Below, piece after piece: positions 6,189 to 7,102 of a stretch of 7,102 nt of DNA. A model generated the notes under the pieces. The model was not told the origin of the DNA, ran no database searches, and saw only the letters and a program-made list of their open reading frames with translations. The stretch comes from Lachnospiraceae bacterium UBA7086 (GTDB lineage Bacteria > Bacillota > Clostridia > Lachnospirales > Lachnospiraceae). A program made the translations under genes and the position numbers. The stretch spans positions 681-7,782 of the forward strand of contig DKZA01000048.1 of NCBI GenBank assembly GCA_002492525.1, written 5' to 3'. Numbering within the stretch: position 1 is the stretch's first letter; every line of letters starts with the position of its first letter.

Positions 6189-6299
6189 AAAGTCAGATCA
6201 TCAGTAAAACCGATTTGCGAAAAGTGCAAGATCATTAAAAGAAAAGGAAAGATCAGAGTAATTTGTGAGAATCCGAAACATAAACAGGTACAAGGTTAA
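6186..6299 (+). CDS. rpmJ: 50S ribosomal protein L36, zinc-ribbon form
   Basis: L36 is the smallest large-subunit protein, bound to 23S rRNA near the L7/L12 stalk base. With the GTG start at 6186 the product is 37 residues, the classic length: MKVRSSVKPICEKC, then KIIKRKGKIRVICENPKHKQ (15-34) and VQG. The zinc ligands Cys11, Cys14, Cys27 and His32 are all present, so this is the zinc-containing (C+) form rather than the zinc-free paralogue. A longer version from the TTG at 6108 would carry 26 extra residues unlike L36. It follows the promoter at 6124-6152 and is separated from rpsM by 300 nt of structured, apparently non-coding DNA. Confidence 0.97.
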   Translation: MKVRSSVKPICEKCKIIKRKGKIRVICENPKHKQVQG

Positions 6300-6599
6300 T
6301 CCCCGGAAATTTCAGTAAGAAAGGGGTTCTTGTCCTAATATATTATGAGCGGCTGCAATTCCGTTCTTTTTCCATTGAAGAAAATGACGGATGTAATATA
6401 GATGGATGGGCCTAAGGGAGATTACTTTTTGATACCAACCTTGTGTTTGGAAAGATCGGATACCTGATCCGATTGGGTAGAACCTACCCCAATCAATTAG
6501 TATCACGTATGGCAACATACGAAACGCATGAAGAAGAGCGGAAAATAAGAAATGGTGAGTTACCATGACCGCTCTACAAAGGAAATGGAGGAAACGTAA
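6300..6599 (+). promoter_or_regulatory. 300-nt structured untranslated region upstream of rpsM
   Basis: No convincing gene occurs here. Inverted repeats seen by eye: CCCC+TTTC (6301-6304, 6310-6313) with GAAAGGGG (6319-6326), leaving a 5-nt bulge; TCCGT (6360-6364) with ACGGA (6387-6391) enclosing TTTTTC/GAAGAA; TGATAC (6430-6435) with GTATCA (6500-6505), a long-range helix enclosing a 7-bp hairpin (6455-6461/6467-6473) and a bulged stem (6471-6480/6484-6494); CGTATG-GCAA-CATACG (6506-6521), a GNRA-type tetraloop hairpin abutting the long-range helix; and AGAGCGG (6535-6541) with CCGCTCT (6569-6575) enclosing ATGGT/ACCAT. The rpsM ribosome binding site GGAGG (6587-6591) is left free. The position parallels the S4-binding alpha-operon leader of gamma-proteobacteria, but I see no clear match to it. 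A cis-acting leader RNA is inferred. Confidence 0.65.
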
Positions 6600-6968
6600 A
6601 TGGCTCGTATTGCAGGTGTTGACTTACCGAGAGAGAAACGTGTGGAGATCGGCTTGACCTATATTTATGGGATTGGCAGAGCAAGCGCGGACAAGATTCT
6701 GGAGGCAGCGAATGTAAATCCGGATACCCGTGTCAGAGAGTTGACTGACGATGAGGTAAAGAGACTTGCTGAGGTAATCGAGAAAGATTACATGGTGGAA
6801 GGTGATTTGAGAAGAGAGGTGGCTCTCAATATCAAGCGTCTTCAGGAGATCGGCTGTTACAGAGGAATCCGTCACAGAAAAGGACTTCCGGTTCGTGGAC
6901 AGAAGACTAAGACCAATGCAAGAACAAGAAAAGGCCCGAAGAGAACCGTGGCGAATAAGAAGAAATAG
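6600..6968 (+). CDS. rpsM: 30S ribosomal protein S13
   Basis: S13 sits in the head of the 30S subunit, forms bridges to the 50S subunit and touches the P-site tRNA through its C-terminal tail. The 122-residue product has the normal length. The N-terminal helix-two-turn-helix-like domain begins MARIAGVDLPREKRVEIGLT and contains YIYGIGRASADKIL (21-34). The signature runs YRGIRHRKGLPVRGQKTKTN (87-106), then ARTRKGPKRTVANKKK as the basic tail. GGAGG (6587-6591) supports the ATG at 6600. It is the first gene of the alpha operon, followed by rpsK after 75 nt. Confidence 0.98.
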   Translation: MARIAGVDLPREKRVEIGLTYIYGIGRASADKILEAANVNPDTRVRELTDDEVKRLAEVIEKDYMVEGDLRREVALNIKRLQEIGCYRGIRHRKGLPVRGQKTKTNARTRKGPKRTVANKKK

Positions 6969-6996
6969 TCTAACCCTGCAAGGCAGGATTTTAGAC
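6968..6996 (+). repeat. Compound hairpin at the rpsM stop codon
   Basis: GTCTAA (6968-6973) pairs exactly with TTAGAC (6991-6996); within it CCTGC (6975-6979) pairs with GCAGG (6983-6987) around a 3-nt AAG loop, leaving a small internal loop. The outer helix begins with the last base of the rpsM stop codon. No T run follows, so it is unlikely to be an intrinsic terminator; a processing, stability or translation-tuning role for rpsK is possible. Confidence 0.55.
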
Positions 6997-7043
6997 GGTT
7001 ACCGAGAAACAGTATAGAATATGAGAAAGTAGGTTAGTTTAGT

Positions 7044-7102
7044 ATGGCTAAAAAAGTTGCAAAAAAAGTAACAAAAAAGCGTGTCAAGAAAAACGTTGAA
7101 CA
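7044..7102 (+). CDS. rpsK: 30S ribosomal protein S11, 3'-truncated by window end
   Basis: S11 lies on the 30S platform and helps shape the mRNA exit channel with S7 and S18. Only 19 full codons and two bases of the next are visible: MAKKVAKKVTKKRVKKNVE, the Lys-rich N-terminal arm typical of Clostridial S11, just before the conserved core. The upstream ribosome binding site is weak (AGTAGG, about 7028-7033), unlike most genes in the window, and a hairpin lies at the preceding rpsM stop codon. The position after rpsM is the expected alpha-operon order. With so little sequence, the call rests partly on context. Confidence 0.93.
   Translation, partial: MAKKVAKKVTKKRVKKNVE

Noticed and set aside
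6312..6566. Reverse-strand 84-codon frame in the rpmJ-rpsM gap
   Set aside because: No motif recognised and a composition unlike the neighbouring genes. The many inverted repeats better explain the region as structured RNA. It would deserve a second look only if relatives conserve the frame.
6300..6599. tRNA, group II intron or mobile element in the rpmJ-rpsM gap
   Set aside because: I found no acceptor stem plus T-loop pattern, no intron-like catalytic domain and no transposase or terminal repeats.
1..7102. CRISPR array, insertion sequence, defence or toxin-antitoxin genes
   Set aside because: No regularly spaced direct repeats, transposase or such genes were seen; the window is occupied by core translation and export genes.

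Overview
This window is a ribosomal-protein gene cluster: most of the spc operon running into the start of the alpha operon, all on the + strand. It suggests a Gram-positive member of the Clostridia, most likely the Lachnospiraceae. The grounds are the gene order (rpsH-rplF-rplR-rpsE-rpmD-rplO-secY-adk-map-KOW gene-infA-rpmJ-rpsM-rpsK), the strong AGGAGG-type ribosome binding sites, the four-cysteine zinc lid in adenylate kinase, the small KOW gene between map and infA, and the protein sequences as I remember them. The family assignment is inference.

Layout. Positions 1-342 hold the C-terminal 113 residues of S8; its start lies outside the window. An unusually long 154-nt gap with nested palindromes follows. 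Positions 497-2658 carry L6, L18, S5, L30 and L15 at tight spacing. secY (2658-3971) overlaps the rplO stop codon by one base. After a 126-nt gap with an imperfect hairpin come adk (true start 4098), map (4804-5559), the KOW gene (5648-5902) and infA (5889-6107), the last two overlapping by 14 nt. A near-ideal extended -10 sigma-A promoter sits in the infA-rpmJ gap and should drive rpmJ (GTG start at 6186), rpsM and rpsK. Between rpmJ and rpsM lie 300 nt without a plausible gene but with many nested inverted repeats. rpsM (6600-6968) is followed by a compound hairpin at its stop codon and then the first 19 codons of rpsK, cut by the window end.

How the genes work together. S8, L6, L18, S5, L30, L15, L36, S13 and S11 are ribosome components, and IF-1 helps start translation. 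SecY is the membrane channel for secreted and membrane proteins, methionine aminopeptidase trims nascent chains, and adenylate kinase balances adenine nucleotides. The cluster therefore joins ribosome building, translation initiation, N-terminal processing and export. Every complete coding sequence is intact, with normal length and key residues.

Novelty. I see no new protein system, mobile element, CRISPR array or defence genes. The parts worth a second look are non-coding: the 300-nt structured region before rpsM (the best candidate for an undescribed ribosomal-protein leader RNA), the compound palindrome between rpsH and rplF, the strong internal promoter, and the hairpin at the rpsM stop codon. 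All helices were found by eye and none was tested by folding or comparative alignment.
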